Below the pieces are notes generated by a model. That model ran no database searches, was not told the DNA's origin, and saw only the letters and a program-made list of their open reading frames with translations. A stretch of DNA of 7,420 nt, taken from NCBI GenBank assembly GCA_964622775.1, contig CAZUSO010000099.1:1-7420 (forward strand), written 5' to 3'. This DNA comes from CAZUSO01 sp964622775. GTDB lineage: Bacteria; Bacteroidota; Bacteroidia; Chitinophagales; Chitinophagaceae. The position numbers and the translations under genes are program-made. This document shows, in pieces, positions 6,809 to 7,420 of the stretch (within the stretch, counting starts at the first letter, position 1; each line of letters begins with the position of its first letter).

Positions 6809-6882
6809 GGCGAGGTAGCTCAGGCGGTTAGAGCGCAGGATTCATAACCCTGAGGTCTCGGGTTCAATTCCCGATCTCGCTA
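6809..6882 (+). tRNA. tRNA-Met (anticodon CAU), probably the elongator
   Basis: I folded a full cloverleaf by hand. The 7-bp acceptor stem (6809-6815 with 6875-6881) has G-U pairs at both ends. The D-arm is GCTC/GAGC (6818-6821 with 6831-6834). The anticodon loop TTCATAA (6841-6847) has anticodon CAT at 6843-6845. The T-arm is TCGGG/CCCGA (6858-6862 with 6870-6874) around TTCAATT. The discriminator base is A6882 and CCA is not encoded. The anticodon stem lacks the three consecutive G-C pairs of initiator tRNA (the closing pair is A-C) and pair 1-72 is a wobble rather than a C-A mismatch, so this is not tRNA-fMet. A CAU tRNA-Ile (lysidine-modified) cannot be wholly excluded, but the sequence looks like Bacteroidota elongator tRNA-Met. 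Confidence 0.93.
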
Positions 6883-6896
6883 CGAATAAAAAACGC

Positions 6897-6932
6897 AAAG
6901 TCTTACAAAATATTGGTTTGTAAGACTTTTTT
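6897..6932 (+). terminator. Intrinsic terminator of the tRNA transcript
   Basis: AAAGTCTTACAAA (6897-6909) pairs perfectly over 13 bp with TTTGTAAGACTTT (6917-6929) around a 7-nt loop, and the T-run continues to 6932. It lies 14 bp after the tRNA, so the tRNA is probably transcribed alone. An A-run precedes the stem (around 6886-6893), so it could also work on the minus strand. Confidence 0.88.
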
Positions 6933-7025
6933 ATTAATAGTGTGACAAAAGGATGCGTTATTGGAGCAAAGAGTGAATACTTTGCTTTATAAGAGTAGAA
7001 TAAGCACGATAATATAAAACCTGGT
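6933..7025. other. Short gene-free stretch
   Basis: An AT-rich spacer between the tRNA terminator and the insertion-sequence remnant. I see no gene, promoter or repeat that I can support. Confidence 0.5.
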
Positions 7026-7300
7026 GGTAGTGTCATAAATTAGTTGTATTGGTTATTTCCATAAGTTCCTGTTTTGTAATAGGATGCTTGGTATGCCAAT
7101 GACATTATCATGAATTGTTTCGTTCTTTGAAAAACAAATAGTTTTTTGGTTCGGTCGCTTTATATGTGTGCTAAAGTTCAGGTTTTTTCTTTCTATTTTC
7201 CATGTGTTGTCTTTACCAATTCTGTGCTGATTTTGGGTATGAACTTAGCATAAGCTCCCCAGTCATCAGTATGGAATGCTGCAATGTACTCCCATAGCAT
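7026..7300 (-). mobile_element. IS1-family insertion sequence remnant (transposase 3' end plus terminal repeat)
   Basis: One end of an IS1-family element survives: the C-terminal part of its transposase (described separately) and a terminal sequence GGTAGTGTCATAAATTAGTT from 7026. That terminal sequence resembles IS1-type inverted repeats, and the transposase stop codon (7040-7042) falls inside it, as is typical of IS1, whose transposase gene ends in the right repeat. The other end, with the first part of the transposase, is missing; similarity stops near 7300 and a different element seems to begin at 7369. No target-site duplication can be checked because only one end is present. Confidence 0.75.
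7040..7300 (-). pseudogene. IS1-family transposase (InsB-type) C-terminal fragment, frameshifted
   Basis: Reading the minus strand in three successive frames recovers one IS1 transposase tail. The first (7300-7193) gives AAFHTDDWGAYAKFIPK, containing the IS1 DDE-region signature TDDWGAY, and ends at TAG after THGK. The second (7199-7095) gives KIERKNLNFSTHIKRP followed by KTICFSKNETIHDNVIG, the hallmark IS1 C-terminus. The third (7093-7040) gives YQASYYKTGTYGNNQYN and a stop. The junction near 7195 looks like a small deletion of the residues usually found between GK and KIERKN; the second, near 7094, is a change of one or two bases. The N-terminal half is absent. With two frame changes and no start region, this cannot make active transposase. 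Confidence 0.85.
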
Positions 7301-7320
7301 ATATTTTTATTTCTTTTCAG

Positions 7321-7354
7321 ATTTGACAACTCCGCATGTGTGAAGCTGTCAAAT
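7321..7354. repeat. Imperfect palindrome between two insertion-sequence ends
   Basis: ATTTGACA (7321-7328) pairs perfectly with TGTCAAAT (7347-7354), and several inner positions also pair around a GCATGTG core. The arms could form a stem-loop, and a T-rich stretch follows. It may be a terminator or a piece of either insertion sequence; I cannot assign it. Confidence 0.5.
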
Positions 7355-7368
7355 ATATTTAATACTTA

Positions 7369-7420
7369 GAGCCTGTTTAAAATTTATTCAGTAAAAGTTT
7401 TATGGAAGCAATTTTGACCA
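7369..7420 (+). mobile_element. Probable left end of a second insertion sequence (IS5-like), cut by the window edge
   Basis: GAGCCTGTTTAAAATTTATT starting at 7369 resembles terminal inverted repeats that I associate with IS5-family elements of Bacteroidota. About 33 bp inside it, an ATG at 7402 opens a frame reading MEAILT to the window end, which is where a transposase would be expected to start. Only one end is visible, so neither the matching repeat nor the transposase can be confirmed. If right, its insertion next to the IS1 remnant may explain why that element is truncated. Confidence 0.4.
7402..7420 (+). CDS. Possible transposase start (partial, six codons visible)
   Basis: ATG followed by the codons for EAILT runs off the right edge. 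The only reason to call it is its position just inside a putative insertion-sequence terminus; six codons cannot identify a protein. Confidence 0.22.

Noticed and set aside
6809..6882. Initiator tRNA-fMet
   Set aside because: The anticodon stem lacks three consecutive G-C pairs next to the loop and there is no C1-A72 type mismatch.
6842..7036. 64-codon minus-strand frame ending in RSGIEPETSGL
   Set aside because: The RSGIEPETSGL end is the well-known artefact of translating a tRNA gene on the opposite strand; the frame covers the tRNA-Met and its terminator.
1..7420. CRISPR array, prophage or defence island
   Set aside because: There are no regularly spaced repeats, phage structural genes or defence genes beyond the single toxin-antitoxin pair.

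Overview
The window looks like chromosome of a Bacteroidota bacterium, most likely Chitinophagales or a nearby sphingobacterial lineage. Four things point there: a secreted protein with a C-terminal type IX secretion (T9SS) sorting domain, repeated Bacteroidota-type -7 promoter elements (TAnnTTTG) upstream of most genes, no clear Shine-Dalgarno sequences, and the Bacteroidota style of the valyl-tRNA synthetase, Res/Xre module and tRNA. The lineage is inferred from these features, not from a database search.

Layout, left to right. (1) Positions 1-862, minus strand: the N-terminal 287 residues of a multi-pass membrane protein of the flippase-like / lysylphosphatidylglycerol-synthase membrane-region family; the gene runs off the left edge. 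(2) 894-1448, plus: ruvC, the Holliday-junction resolvase, divergent from (1) with only 31 bp between starts and probably a TTG start. (3) 1449-1744: gene-free, holding a palindromic, MITE-like element with nested inverted repeats. (4) 1745-2674, minus: a Res/Xre toxin-antitoxin operon, antitoxin first, then the RES-domain toxin; a 19-bp palindrome directly upstream of the antitoxin is a likely autoregulatory operator. (5) 2859-5480, plus: valS, complete, with all signature motifs. (6) A strong stem-loop terminator between convergent genes. (7) 5611-6636, minus: a secreted T9SS cargo protein with a PCMD-like beta-sandwich body. (8) 6809-6882, plus: tRNA-Met(CAU) with its own promoter and a 13-bp-stem terminator. 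(9) 7026-7300: a decayed 3' end of an IS1-family transposase with two frame changes and a terminal repeat. (10) 7369-7420: what looks like the left end of a second insertion sequence, cut by the window edge.

Most of the content is housekeeping (recombination, translation) with accessory insertions between the core genes: the palindromic element, the toxin-antitoxin pair and the insertion-sequence debris beside the tRNA. The toxin-antitoxin pair is the only real multi-gene system. RES toxins of this family degrade NAD+ and are held in check by a DUF2384/Xre antitoxin that usually represses its own operon. I do not see a clearly undescribed system. The points most worth checking are the operator whose two half-sites each contain a -7 element facing opposite ways, the departure of the toxin from a family motif, the palindromic element, and the layered insertion-sequence remains at the right edge.
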